A DNA stretch of 64,000 nt, taken from Alicyclobacillus kakegawensis NBRC 103104 (GTDB taxonomy: Bacteria; Bacillota; Bacilli; Alicyclobacillales; Alicyclobacillaceae). The stretch is from positions 1 to 64,000 of the forward strand of contig NZ_BCRP01000006.1 of the NCBI RefSeq assembly GCF_001552655.1, written 5' to 3'. Position 1 is the stretch's first letter; the number at the start of each line of letters is the position of its first letter. A program made the position numbers and the translations under genes. The notes below the pieces were generated by a model. The model was not told the DNA's origin, searched no databases, and saw only the letters and a program-made list of their open reading frames with translations. This document shows, in pieces, positions 51,776-59,997 of this stretch.

Positions 51776-52330
51776 TTAGTGGACGCCCGCCATCTCCTGC
51801 ACCGGTTGATAGATCTTCGCCAGCTGCAGCAGATATGTGTTGCTGGCCGGCTCCGTCGGATAATACCCCTTTTGCGTCATCCACTGCGATACCTCAAGGG
51901 CATGGCGTGAATTCATGCGAAACGCGTCTTCGAGGAACTGGCGCAGTTGCGGATCGCTCGCTTCAAAGGCCGCCCAGGCGTATTCCCGGCCTGCCCGTTT
52001 TAGCGTCAGCAGGTATGAGGTGGCAATCGCCCGGTCGTCCAGATTCGAGGCGTCGGGTTTCGGGGTCACCGGCTGCGGCGTTGGCGGCTGTGCCTGCGTC
52101 ATCTTGGCCGGCATGGCCGGTACGGACAACGTTTGCTTGCACTGCTGCTTCGTCGCCCACTCGACCTTCATGTTGTAGTCCCTGATATGAGCGTCCATGT
52201 GCTTCTCCAGCATCTGCTTGAGCTGCGCATCGGTCGCGTGGTTCTTGAAAAACCCCATGCAGTTGATGCTGTTCACACAGCTTAAGAGCAATTCGTTGAG
52301 ATCAAACGCCTCATGTCCCTGCAGCGGCAT
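51776..52330 (-). CDS. CotF-like spore coat protein, longer form
   Basis: A 184-residue protein with two CotF-like helical halves: FDLNELLLSCVNSINCMGFF followed by the helix with LEKHMDAHIRDYNMK, a proline/glutamine linker (about residues 80-105), then ATSYLLTLKRAGREYAWAAF and MNSRHALEVSQWMTQKGYYP. The last block is typical of CotF-family coat proteins. The ATG at 52330 follows GGGGGAGAG. Confidence 0.75.
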   Translation of the reverse strand: MPLQGHEAFDLNELLLSCVNSINCMGFFKNHATDAQLKQMLEKHMDAHIRDYNMKVEWATKQQCKQTLSVPAMPAKMTQAQPPTPQPVTPKPDASNLDDRAIATSYLLTLKRAGREYAWAAFEASDPQLRQFLEDAFRMNSRHALEVSQWMTQKGYYPTEPASNTYLLQLAKIYQPVQEMAGVH

Positions 52331-52497
52331 ACGCTCTCCCCCTTTGCCCTGGTGGCGCCGCGGCAACCGCCTCGACGCTTTGGCCCCGCCGGTCATCCGG
52401 CGGCCGACCGTTTCTAGTGTCAGCCGCCAAAGCGGAGCTTATCCTTGCCATCAAACGGGCACACTCCAGGCATGCTGAAGATGAGGAGGGGAGCAGT

Positions 52498-52890
52498 ATG
52501 CCAACCGCGTTTCGCAGTTGGACCGTGTTTAACGCCGTGATGAAACTGCTGGGTTATGGAAGTATATTCCTGATTGCAGACACGCTGCTGCCCAATCTTT
52601 ACACCCGGGCCTGGACGCCCGTTCTCACTGTACTGTTGTTGACGGCGGTGGGATTGGTGGCCGATTTGACCGTGGTCCCGCGCCTTGGCAATCTGCCCGC
52701 ACTCGGTCTTGGCTTGCTCGGCATGACGGGAATCATCTGGGCCGTCGCCCAGTTTGCACCGGGCAACCGTCTCGGCTGGATAACAGCCCTGGTGTTGGCG
52801 ATTTGCCTGGGACCGCTTGAATACGGGTTGCACGAGGTGATGCTGCGCGGCTTAGGATATCGCAGCTCCAGAGACAAACAAGGCGTTTGA
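52498..52890 (+). CDS. DUF2512-like four-helix membrane protein
   Basis: A 130-residue protein with four predicted membrane helices (about 9-27, 37-56, 65-84, 92-112), resembling the YndM/DUF2512 family found in spore formers. AGGAGG lies 7 bases before the ATG at 52498. Function unknown; family members are often sporulation-linked. The start further upstream at 52417 is not supported. Confidence 0.65.
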   Translation: MPTAFRSWTVFNAVMKLLGYGSIFLIADTLLPNLYTRAWTPVLTVLLLTAVGLVADLTVVPRLGNLPALGLGLLGMTGIIWAVAQFAPGNRLGWITALVLAICLGPLEYGLHEVMLRGLGYRSSRDKQGV

Positions 52891-53043
52891 CACCGCGTCC
52901 CAGAGCAGGAAAACGGATTTGTATGGGGAATTCATTCACAGTGGGGACGTCATAGAGTCCCTGGTGATTCCGTACGATTTGATAAGCCTCGTTATGAGTG
53001 ATCTTGGAGACAGAACCGAATAGATTCCACGCAAAGGAAGTTG

Positions 53044-54861
53044 ATGGCGGTGAATCTATTGGAACTGATGCACGCCGCGGTGGAACGGTTTGGGAACCGA
53101 GAGTGTCTCCGCTACAAGCGGGACGGTCAGTGGCACGCGCTGACCTATCAAGAGGTCTGGAACCTCGCCGGGCAGTTTGCCATCGGTCTGCGCCAGCTCG
53201 GCGTGAAAGCGGACCACAAGGTGGGCTTGCTCGCCACCAATCGCCCCGCCTGGCCCATCAGCGACCTCGCGATCCAGCGCCTCGGAGCCATTGTTACCCC
53301 CATTTACCCCACGCTCCCGGCAAACCAGGTCCGTTTCATCCTGGAAAATGCTGATGTGCAGTTGTTGATTGTCGAGGATGAGGCACAGCTGGACAAGGTT
53401 GAACAGGATTGGCCACCGGTGCTGCGACGCATCATCACCATCGAACCGGTATCCGAAGAACACGGAGACCGAATCGTCTCCTTTCAGCGGGTGCTCGCTC
53501 TGGCCGATGAACCGTCTGCCCGCCGCGACCCCCTGCCAAGCATCCATGATATTCCGGATGATCGCGTAGCGACTATCGTGCACACTTCAGGCACCTCCGG
53601 CCAACCGAAGGGCGTGATGCTCTCCCACGCCAACCTGGTCAGCAATGTGCAGTCCAGCCTCACCCTAGTGCCTGTGTCGATGGACGACATCAGCCTCTCC
53701 TACCTTCCCCTCTCGCACATCTTTGAGCGGACTGTGGGACAGTTTGCTTCCTTGGCGAACGGCTGCACCATCGCGTACGCAGAAGGGATTGACAAGATTC
53801 AGGAAAACTTGCTTGAGGTGCGCCCCACCATCCTGATCACGGTCCCTCGGCTGTTGGAGAAAGTCTACGCCAAGGTGCAAGAACAGTTGGCCAAGGCGCC
53901 CGCTCCCGTCCGGCAGATGGCGCGGGTGACCCTGAAGAAGGGAAAAACCAGCGGGATCACCTACCGACTGGTCGATATGTTGGTATTCAGCAAGGTCAGA
54001 AACGCTTTCGGCGGTCGGTTGCGGCTCATTGTTTCCGGTGGCGCCGCGCTCAACGCAGAGATAGCCGCGTTTTATGCGCAAGCCGGGATTCCGATCTGCG
54101 AAGGGTACGGCATGACCGAATCGGCCCCGGTCATCGCAGTCAACCCGATAGGGGCCCAGCGTCCAGGAACCGTCGGCAAACCCATACCCGGCGTCGAGGT
54201 GAAGATCACCTCCGATGGAGAACTGTTGGCGCGCGGCCCCAACGTGATGGTTGGTTACTACGGGCAGCCGGAAGAAACCAAGGCCGCGCTGGACGCGGAC
54301 GGCTGGCTGCACACGGGAGACATCGCGGAGATGGACGACGGTTACATCCGCATCATCGACCGCAAGAAACACATCCTGGTCCTGTCAACCGGCAAAAACG
54401 TCGCACCGCTGCCGATTGAGAGCGCGCTCTGCCTCGCTCCTCACATCGCCAGCGCCGTGGTCCTTGGCGACAGGCGCAAATTTGTAAGCGCACTCATTGT
54501 TCCCGATTTTGAATCGATGCAAGGGTTTTTGCGTAAAAAGGGGATTTCCGGCCCCGTTCAGGTCTGGATCCGCCACCCCGAGGTCGTGTCCCTGTTTCAG
54601 AAGGAGGTCCGCGAGGCGGTCCAGGGATTTGCCAGCTTCGAACAGCCGAAGCGGTTTGCCCTGCTCGCGGAGGATTTCACCATCGAATCGGGAGACCTGA
54701 CACCGACCCTGAAAGTTCGCACCCGCATCGTCTACGATAGGTACAGGGACCAAATTGAGGCGATGTACAAAGGCGACGATTACATCCCTGTCTTTCCCGA
54801 ATCCAGCCCGCCCGAGCGCCAGCTGGCCCCGGATGGTCCCACGCTGCCACCGCACGCGTAG
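53044..54861 (+). CDS. Long-chain fatty acid-CoA ligase (AMP-forming)
   Basis: A 605-residue adenylate-forming enzyme that activates fatty acids to acyl-CoA. The P-loop HTSGTSGQPKGVMLSH, SYLPLSHIFER, GYGMTESAPV, the LHTGDIAEMDDGYIRI hinge region and the C-terminal DRKKHILVLSTGKNVAP are complete. The sequence SHIFER and the overall length mark it as FadD/FACS type. AAGGA lies 5 bases before the ATG at 53044, which is preceded directly by a possible TTG start. Confidence 0.92.
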   Translation: MAVNLLELMHAAVERFGNRECLRYKRDGQWHALTYQEVWNLAGQFAIGLRQLGVKADHKVGLLATNRPAWPISDLAIQRLGAIVTPIYPTLPANQVRFILENADVQLLIVEDEAQLDKVEQDWPPVLRRIITIEPVSEEHGDRIVSFQRVLALADEPSARRDPLPSIHDIPDDRVATIVHTSGTSGQPKGVMLSHANLVSNVQSSLTLVPVSMDDISLSYLPLSHIFERTVGQFASLANGCTIAYAEGIDKIQENLLEVRPTILITVPRLLEKVYAKVQEQLAKAPAPVRQMARVTLKKGKTSGITYRLVDMLVFSKVRNAFGGRLRLIVSGGAALNAEIAAFYAQAGIPICEGYGMTESAPVIAVNPIGAQRPGTVGKPIPGVEVKITSDGELLARGPNVMVGYYGQPEETKAALDADGWLHTGDIAEMDDGYIRIIDRKKHILVLSTGKNVAPLPIESALCLAPHIASAVVLGDRRKFVSALIVPDFESMQGFLRKKGISGPVQVWIRHPEVVSLFQKEVREAVQGFASFEQPKRFALLAEDFTIESGDLTPTLKVRTRIVYDRYRDQIEAMYKGDDYIPVFPESSPPERQLAPDGPTLPPHA

Positions 54862-54926
54862 GGGGCTTGGTTTTCGCTTATACTGAAACGGAAACCGACA
54901 CACGGTCGGCAAAGGAGGAACTGTCT

Positions 54927-55346
54927 ATGACCGTAAGCGATGCCGATCTCACCCAGATCATGGGTTCCGCTCATACGATCGCTGTCGTCGGGTTGTCGGA
55001 TAACCCGACGCGTCCGAGTTACGAAGTCGCATCCTACCAACAGTCTCAGGGATACCGAATTATACCGGTCAACCCCAACGTGAAAGAGGTGCTGGGCCAC
55101 AAAAGCGCGCCGTCGTTATCCGCGGTTAATGATTCCGTCGACATTGTGGACGTGTTCGTACGCAGCGACCGCGTCCCGCAGGTGGTCGACGATGCGATTG
55201 CCAAAGGTGTGCGCACCCTCTGGCTGCAGCCAGGCGTCCGCAATGAAGAAGCCGAGCAAAAAGCGGCCGCTGCAGGCATTCAAGTCATTCGGGATCGGTG
55301 TTTCGCGCGCGAACACCGGCGCCTGCTCGGTCGGGCCCCCATGTAA
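54927..55346 (+). CDS. CoA-binding (YccU-like) protein
   Basis: A 139-residue single Rossmann-fold CoA-binding domain, AHTIAVVGLSDNPTRPSYEV then YRIIPVNPNVKEVLG and LWLQPGVRNEEAEQKAAAAG, the same fold as the N-terminal part of succinyl-CoA ligase alpha. AAAGGAGG precedes the ATG at 54927. It may be co-transcribed with the acyl-CoA ligase 65 bases upstream. A GGGCCCCC/GGGGGCCC hairpin spans its stop codon (55333-55354) without a clear T-run. Confidence 0.88.
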   Translation: MTVSDADLTQIMGSAHTIAVVGLSDNPTRPSYEVASYQQSQGYRIIPVNPNVKEVLGHKSAPSLSAVNDSVDIVDVFVRSDRVPQVVDDAIAKGVRTLWLQPGVRNEEAEQKAAAAGIQVIRDRCFAREHRRLLGRAPM

Positions 55347-55443
55347 GGGGGCCCCGCCCTCCGCGAAATGTGGCGAAAGGCCAAATTTCATTCGTCCCGC
55401 TTCGGCTCGCCCACCGGCGGCCTGGCTCCCGTGTCCAACGCTC

Positions 55444-55452
55444 TGGTACAAT
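55444..55452 (+). promoter_or_regulatory. Extended -10 element before the DUF420 gene
   Basis: TGGTACAAT fits the extended -10 pattern (TGn plus TACAAT) about 99 bases before the next gene's ATG. Confidence 0.4.
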
Positions 55453-55550
55453 ACGGTCATCATCTTTTCATCGGCGGGCAACCAGGCTGAGCCTCGGTGT
55501 CTCTTCCGAGACGTCAGCGGTTCCGAGCGGAAGGAAGGCGACTGGGCGAC

Positions 55551-56018
55551 ATGACCATTGTCGACAAAATTCTACCTTGGCTAAATGAGGCTTTCATCAT
55601 TTCCAGCGCCATCGTCATGGCGTTCGGCTGGCGCGCAATTCGTAAAGGTTGGCGGGAAACGCACCGGCGCCTGATGCTGACCGGATCGGTCCTGGCGGCG
55701 TTGTTTTTCATCAGCTACGTCGTCAAGACGGTGGTCGTCGGCGACACCTCGTTTGGCGGGCCCACGCAGTGGCGCACACCGTACCAAGTCTTTTTGCAGG
55801 CTCACTCCATTCTCGCCACCGTGGCGGCGATCCTCGGCGTCATCACACTCGTGCTGGCGTTTCGCGCGTCATTCCGGCGTCACAGACGGGTTGGGCCGTG
55901 GACGGTAAGTGTCTGGTTTGTCACAGCGGCCACCGGCCTGATGGTCTTTCTGTTGTTGTATATCATCTTCCCTCCCGGTGAAACGACCACTGTGCTGCAC
56001 GCGTGGTCCGGCCATTGA
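55551..56018 (+). CDS. ctaM: DUF420 membrane protein, CtaM-like
   Basis: A 155-residue protein with four predicted membrane helices, matching DUF420 (YozB). In Staphylococcus the homologue CtaM is needed for maturation of heme A-containing terminal oxidases. Conserved features include THRRLMLTGSVLAALFFISY (helix 2 start with His) and LQAHSILATVAAILGV (helix 3). The ATG at 55551 is chosen for family length; AAGGCG lies about 12 bases upstream. Confidence 0.78.
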   Translation: MTIVDKILPWLNEAFIISSAIVMAFGWRAIRKGWRETHRRLMLTGSVLAALFFISYVVKTVVVGDTSFGGPTQWRTPYQVFLQAHSILATVAAILGVITLVLAFRASFRRHRRVGPWTVSVWFVTAATGLMVFLLLYIIFPPGETTTVLHAWSGH

Positions 56019-56045
56019 GCGGCCGCGCGCCGGCCCATGGGCGCT

Positions 56046-56088
56046 GCCTGCCTGCGTACAGGCAGGCATTGACGAAATGTGTTATACT
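56046..56088 (+). promoter_or_regulatory. Hairpin followed by an extended -10 promoter for the riboswitch-opuC transcript
   Basis: GCCTGCCTG-CGTA-CAGGCAGGC (56046-56067) is a perfect 9-base-pair hairpin, perhaps ending the ctaM transcript. It is followed by TGTTATACT (56080-56088), an extended -10, with TTGACG too close to serve as -35. Transcription from here would begin about 45 bases before the c-di-AMP aptamer. Confidence 0.5.
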
Positions 56089-56137
56089 ACACGCACATAG
56101 GGATTTTCCAATTCCAAATTCCATTTTGACCCTAGGC

Positions 56138-56277
56138 AGTCTCGGACGGAAGGGCCGAATCCCGCAGTATGCGGGAGCGGGGGACCCAGATTTTTTGGGG
56201 TGAATTGGCTTTGGGCGCGCCCGCGTCCGGCCATAGGCGGCATCGCCGCCGAACCCGTCAGCTAACCTCGCAGGCGA
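56138..56277 (+). promoter_or_regulatory. c-di-AMP riboswitch (ydaO/yuaA type) upstream of the opuC-like operon
   Basis: Conserved blocks in order: GGAAGGGCCGAATCCCGC, a CCCGCAG/CTGCGGG-like helix, GGGGACCCAGA, TTTGGGGTGAATTGGC, a variable GC-rich arm, and GAACCCGTCAGCTAACCTCG closing with CAGGC. This is an excellent match to the ydaO motif. The leader continues for about 170 bases to the transporter ATPase gene, room for a terminator switch. High c-di-AMP should shut down osmolyte import. Confidence 0.88.
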
Positions 56278-56446
56278 CTACGACGGATTGCGGATGTATC
56301 TCTCCATCTTGACCGTCATCACATCCAGCCCTTGTATTCTTGGGCAATTGCATTTCTGTGTCCTTCCCCGCTGGGCCTGAACAGCCGACGTTGCAGCCAG
56401 GCCGTTTGGCGCCTTGTCCGGGCTTGGGTCCTGAAAGGAGACCGAC

Positions 56447-57580
56447 ATGACGCAAGCGGCCGTTGAATTCGTGAACGTCACCAAGACGTACGGATCGCAC
56501 CATGCCGTAAAGGAACTCAATCTGACCCTGGAGAGCGGCAAATTGACGACGCTGATTGGACCATCCGGGTGCGGCAAAACGACGACGCTGAAGATGATCA
56601 ATCGGCTGATTGAGCCCAGTGCCGGGAAGCTGTTGGTGGCCGGACAGGACATCTCCAAGCTCAATCCGGTGGAACTGCGCCGCAACATCGGATATGTCAT
56701 CCAGCAGATTGGCCTGTTTCCACACATGACCATCGAAGAAAACATTACCCTCGTTCCGCGCCTGAAGGGCCGGGCGGCCAACCAGTTGCGCCAGCGGACA
56801 GAGGAGCTCTTGGACCTGATTGGGCTCGATCCGTCCGTGTACCGCCACCGCTACCCGCGTGAACTGAGCGGTGGACAGCAGCAGCGTATCGGGGTGGCGC
56901 GGGCCTTGGCGGCGGACCCCCAGCTCATCCTGATGGATGAGCCGTTCAGCGCGCTCGACCCCATCAGCCGCGAGCAGTTGCAGGACGAGTTGATCAAACT
57001 TCAGGAGACTGTGCAAAAGACGATTGTCTTCGTCACGCACGACATGGACGAAGCGTTGAAAATCGCGGACCAAATCGTGCTTATGAAAGACGGTTCCATC
57101 GTCCAGGTGGCCAGCCCGGAACAACTCCTTCGCCACCCGAAGGACGATTTTGTCCGCGAATTCGTCGGCGAGAAGCGGTTCCAGTCGGCCGCCCTGCAGT
57201 CGGCCAGGGATGCCCTGACCGGGGCGGTGACCGTGCGGCCGACGCGGGGCCTGGCGGAAGCTGTCAACCTGATGCGCCGGCACCGGGTGGACGGGCTCAT
57301 CGTCACCGACCGCGAGGGCAAGTTCCTGGGCGTGGTGGCGACGCCCGAGATCTACGAGAACTACGGCAACGAATCGGCGCGTGTTACCGACGTCATGCGC
57401 GCGGACGTGCCGATTGTCCGCGAGGAAACGCCGATTCGCGAGGTGTTCCAGCACATGCAGAACACCGGCCGCGGGTTTCTGCCCGTCATCGCCAAGGACG
57501 GCCGGCTGGTTGGCGTGGTGACACGGGCGAGCATCCTGAACGCCATGGCCAACCCGTATGAACAGGAGGGCGTGAAATGA
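56447..57580 (+). CDS. opuCA: Osmoprotectant ABC transporter ATPase, OpuCA-like, with CBS domains
   Basis: A 377-residue ABC ATPase. Walker A GPSGCGKTTTLKM, signature LSGGQQQRIGVARAL, Walker B LILMDEPFSALD, then two CBS domains in the C-terminal 130 residues (PTRGLAEAVNLMRRHRVDGL and MRADVPIVREETPIREVF). The CBS pair is typical of OpuCA/OpuA, where it senses ionic strength or c-di-AMP. GGAG lies 6 bases before the ATG. It overlaps the permease gene by 4 bases. Confidence 0.92.
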   Translation: MTQAAVEFVNVTKTYGSHHAVKELNLTLESGKLTTLIGPSGCGKTTTLKMINRLIEPSAGKLLVAGQDISKLNPVELRRNIGYVIQQIGLFPHMTIEENITLVPRLKGRAANQLRQRTEELLDLIGLDPSVYRHRYPRELSGGQQQRIGVARALAADPQLILMDEPFSALDPISREQLQDELIKLQETVQKTIVFVTHDMDEALKIADQIVLMKDGSIVQVASPEQLLRHPKDDFVREFVGEKRFQSAALQSARDALTGAVTVRPTRGLAEAVNLMRRHRVDGLIVTDREGKFLGVVATPEIYENYGNESARVTDVMRADVPIVREETPIREVFQHMQNTGRGFLPVIAKDGRLVGVVTRASILNAMANPYEQEGVK

Positions 57581-58212
57581 GTGTCTGGCAGATTTTCTTG
57601 AACCAATGGCCTGAGATCATCGCCAAGACGGGGCAACACCTGTATCTGTCCCTGATTGCGGTGGTCATCGCCTGCCTCATCTCCATCCCGCTCGGCGTCT
57701 TCTTGACTCGGCACAAGCGGTTGGCCACGCCCATCATCACCGTGGTCTCCATCATCCAGACCATTCCCAGCCTGGCCCTGCTTGGCTTCATGATCCCGCT
57801 GTTTGGCATCGGCACCACACCGGCCTTGGTCGCGCTGACGTTGTACGCCCTGCTGCCCATTGTTCGCAACACGTATACGGGCATCCTTGAGGTGGATTCT
57901 TCGCTGATTGAAGCAGGTCACGGTATGGGCATGACGCGGCGGCAGATCTTATGGATGGTAGAGCTGCCGCTGGCCCGCAGCGTCATCATGGCTGGCGTGC
58001 GCACGGCGGCCGTGTTGACCATCGGTGTCGCCACACTGGCCACCTTCATCGGCGCGGGGGGCCTTGGCGACCTGATCATCCGCGGCATCGACATGATCGA
58101 CACGCCGATGATTTTGGCGGGCGCGATACCGGCGGCCGTGTTGGCCATCCTGTTCGACTACCTGCTGATGTGGTTTGACCGCCTGCTCACACCCAAAGGA
58201 CTGCGCTCGTAA
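57577..58212 (+). CDS. opuCB: Osmoprotectant ABC transporter permease, OpuCB-like
   Basis: A 211-residue inner membrane permease with about 5-6 helices. The ABC contact loop EAGHGMGMTRRQILWMVELPLA (read as EAGHGMGMTRRQI and MVELPLA) is the EAA motif of binding-protein-dependent permeases. Only this permease is present, whereas the B. subtilis opuC operon has two (CB and CD); a homodimer is the simple inference. Confidence 0.92.
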   Translation: MSVWQIFLNQWPEIIAKTGQHLYLSLIAVVIACLISIPLGVFLTRHKRLATPIITVVSIIQTIPSLALLGFMIPLFGIGTTPALVALTLYALLPIVRNTYTGILEVDSSLIEAGHGMGMTRRQILWMVELPLARSVIMAGVRTAAVLTIGVATLATFIGAGGLGDLIIRGIDMIDTPMILAGAIPAAVLAILFDYLLMWFDRLLTPKGLRS

Positions 58213-58238
58213 CAAACGGAACGGAAAGAGGGGATAGA

Positions 58239-59177
58239 TTGAACGGCTTGCGGAAATTGCACGCACCGTGGATAAGGCTCCGCCGCCGCTGGCTGCACGC
58301 GGTGGCCGCCGTGTTGATGGGCCTGGGCCTTACTGCCGCCACGAGCGGATGCGGCATCGGCGGCAACCAGGACACCATCGTCATTGGCGGCAAGAACTTC
58401 ACGGAGCAGGACATCATGGTGGACATCATGCAGCTGTTGATAGAGCACGACACCAACTTGCACGTCAAGACGTTTACGTGGCTGGACAGCAACGTGATTT
58501 GGAACGCGTTCGAAAACCATAAGATAGACCTTTACGTCGAGTACACAGGGACCGGACTGGTCAACATCCTGAAGCACAAACCGGTTACGCAGCCGGATAA
58601 AGCGTACGACATCGTGAAGCAGGAATTTCAGAAAAAATACCAGGCGACGTGGCTGAAACCCATTGGCTTCAACAACACCTACGCCATGGCGATGACAAAG
58701 CAAGAAGCCAAGAAACTGGGCATCCACACCATCTCCCAGTTGGCGGCCAAATCGGGCAGTATAACGCTCGGCACGGAGCAGGACTTTGTCGTTCGGCCCG
58801 ACACCCTGCCGGCAATGGACAAACTGTACCACACCCACTTCAAAAAAGTGGTGACCATGGATGTGGGCCTCAAGTACGAAGCCTTGGTGCAGGGGAAAGT
58901 CGGCGCGATTGACGTGTTCTCGACTGACGGGAAAATTCCGGAGTACCACCTGCAGCTGCTCCAGGACGACAAACACCTGTTTCCGCCGTATTACGCGTGT
59001 CCTTTGATTCAGGACGACACGCTCAAAGAACACCCGGAGCTCAAGCGAGTGCTCAACCAGCTGGCCGGTCGGATATCCGATGAGGAGATGCAGAAGCTGA
59101 ACATGCAGGTGGACGTGGAACACAAACCGGCGATGCAGGTCGCAAAGGCGTGGCTGCAGCAACAAGGATTGATTTAG
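58239..59177 (+). CDS. opuCC: Osmoprotectant-binding lipoprotein, OpuCC-like
   Basis: A 312-residue extracellular substrate-binding protein of the OpuAC/ProX type (IVIGGKNFTEQDIMVDIMQLL, YVEYTGTGLVNILKH, DVFSTDGKIPEYHLQLLQDD). A basic N-terminus and hydrophobic stretch lead to Cys in AATSGCG, a plausible lipobox. Expected ligands are glycine betaine, carnitine or choline. The start is a TTG after GAGGGG. Last gene of the operon; a 10-base-pair hairpin (59212-59239) follows. Confidence 0.92.
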   Translation: MNGLRKLHAPWIRLRRRWLHAVAAVLMGLGLTAATSGCGIGGNQDTIVIGGKNFTEQDIMVDIMQLLIEHDTNLHVKTFTWLDSNVIWNAFENHKIDLYVEYTGTGLVNILKHKPVTQPDKAYDIVKQEFQKKYQATWLKPIGFNNTYAMAMTKQEAKKLGIHTISQLAAKSGSITLGTEQDFVVRPDTLPAMDKLYHTHFKKVVTMDVGLKYEALVQGKVGAIDVFSTDGKIPEYHLQLLQDDKHLFPPYYACPLIQDDTLKEHPELKRVLNQLAGRISDEEMQKLNMQVDVEHKPAMQVAKAWLQQQGLI

Positions 59178-59211
59178 CTGGTTCCATGACATGGCGCGAA
59201 AACTGGACGAT

Positions 59212-59239
59212 GAGCCGGTGGCCCCCCTTCCACCGGCTC
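59212..59239 (+). terminator. Hairpin between the opuC operon and a convergent GNAT gene
   Basis: GAGCCGGTGG and CCACCGGCTC form a perfect 10-base-pair stem with an 8-base loop, without a clear T-run on either side. Placement between convergent genes suggests a bidirectional terminator of moderate strength. Confidence 0.45.
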
Positions 59240-59276
59240 CATCCGCCCGCCAATCGGCCGCGAACCCCGCCCCGGC

Positions 59277-59849
59277 TCACTGTTCCCAGTCCAGGACATC
59301 CTCCGGATCGGCCAGGAGACGGCCGTAATACTTCATCGCCCTAAAGTTGTGGATTTCCCGGCAAACCTTTGCCATGTCAAACATCACCTGGCATTCCGAA
59401 ACCAAATCCGGGTGCCAATAGTAGATATCCATCGTATAGGCTTCACCGTCCTCATCGCTGCGGGTGTAGACGATGTTGTCGGCCCGGTGGAACCCGTTCT
59501 TCTCATAGAAGCGAATGCGCCGCGCCTTATCCGAGTCCTCAGCGTCCGGCGGCTCCACTTCAAGAATGATGGGCTTGCCCTTGCGTTTGAACCACGACAG
59601 CAGTTTGCTGCCAACTCCCTTGCCGCGGGCGGCCGCATCTACGAGCAGGTAGTCGATGAAGATGAAATCCGCGAATTCGGCGTAGGTCGCCAAATACTCC
59701 GGCGTCTCCAACTTCCGGTAGGCTGTGTGGCGGCTGAGCAGGTCCTGCATTTGACGCGGGTCCTTCAGCTCATGTTCGGGAAAATAGGCGGCGAGACGCG
59801 AGAACCAAGGTGGCTCTGCATACGGATGGTCGTCCGTCCTAGGCTCCAT
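59277..59849 (-). CDS. GNAT-family N-acetyltransferase
   Basis: A 190-residue acetyltransferase. The central strand-loop FIFIDYLLVDAAARGKGVGSKLL holds the acetyl-CoA pyrophosphate-binding RGKGVGS, and RRIRFYEKNGFHRADNIVY is typical of the C-terminal half. Residues 145-190 add a helical extension (HPDLVSECQVMFDMAKVCRE) that also occurs in a bacillus family annotated simply as GNAT. Acceptor unknown. Confidence 0.85.
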   Translation of the reverse strand: MEPRTDDHPYAEPPWFSRLAAYFPEHELKDPRQMQDLLSRHTAYRKLETPEYLATYAEFADFIFIDYLLVDAAARGKGVGSKLLSWFKRKGKPIILEVEPPDAEDSDKARRIRFYEKNGFHRADNIVYTRSDEDGEAYTMDIYYWHPDLVSECQVMFDMAKVCREIHNFRAMKYYGRLLADPEDVLDWEQ

Positions 59850-59997
59850 GGGACTGGTTCACCTCCGACTCCAGATGGGCCTAGTCTACCGCCGCCTCTC
59901 CCCGCTTACACCCAGAGCGGCAGACGATTTTCGGCGGACACACCAGAACCACTCTTGACCGCGCCCACCTTCACGGCGTCCGGTGGCTTCGCACGGC

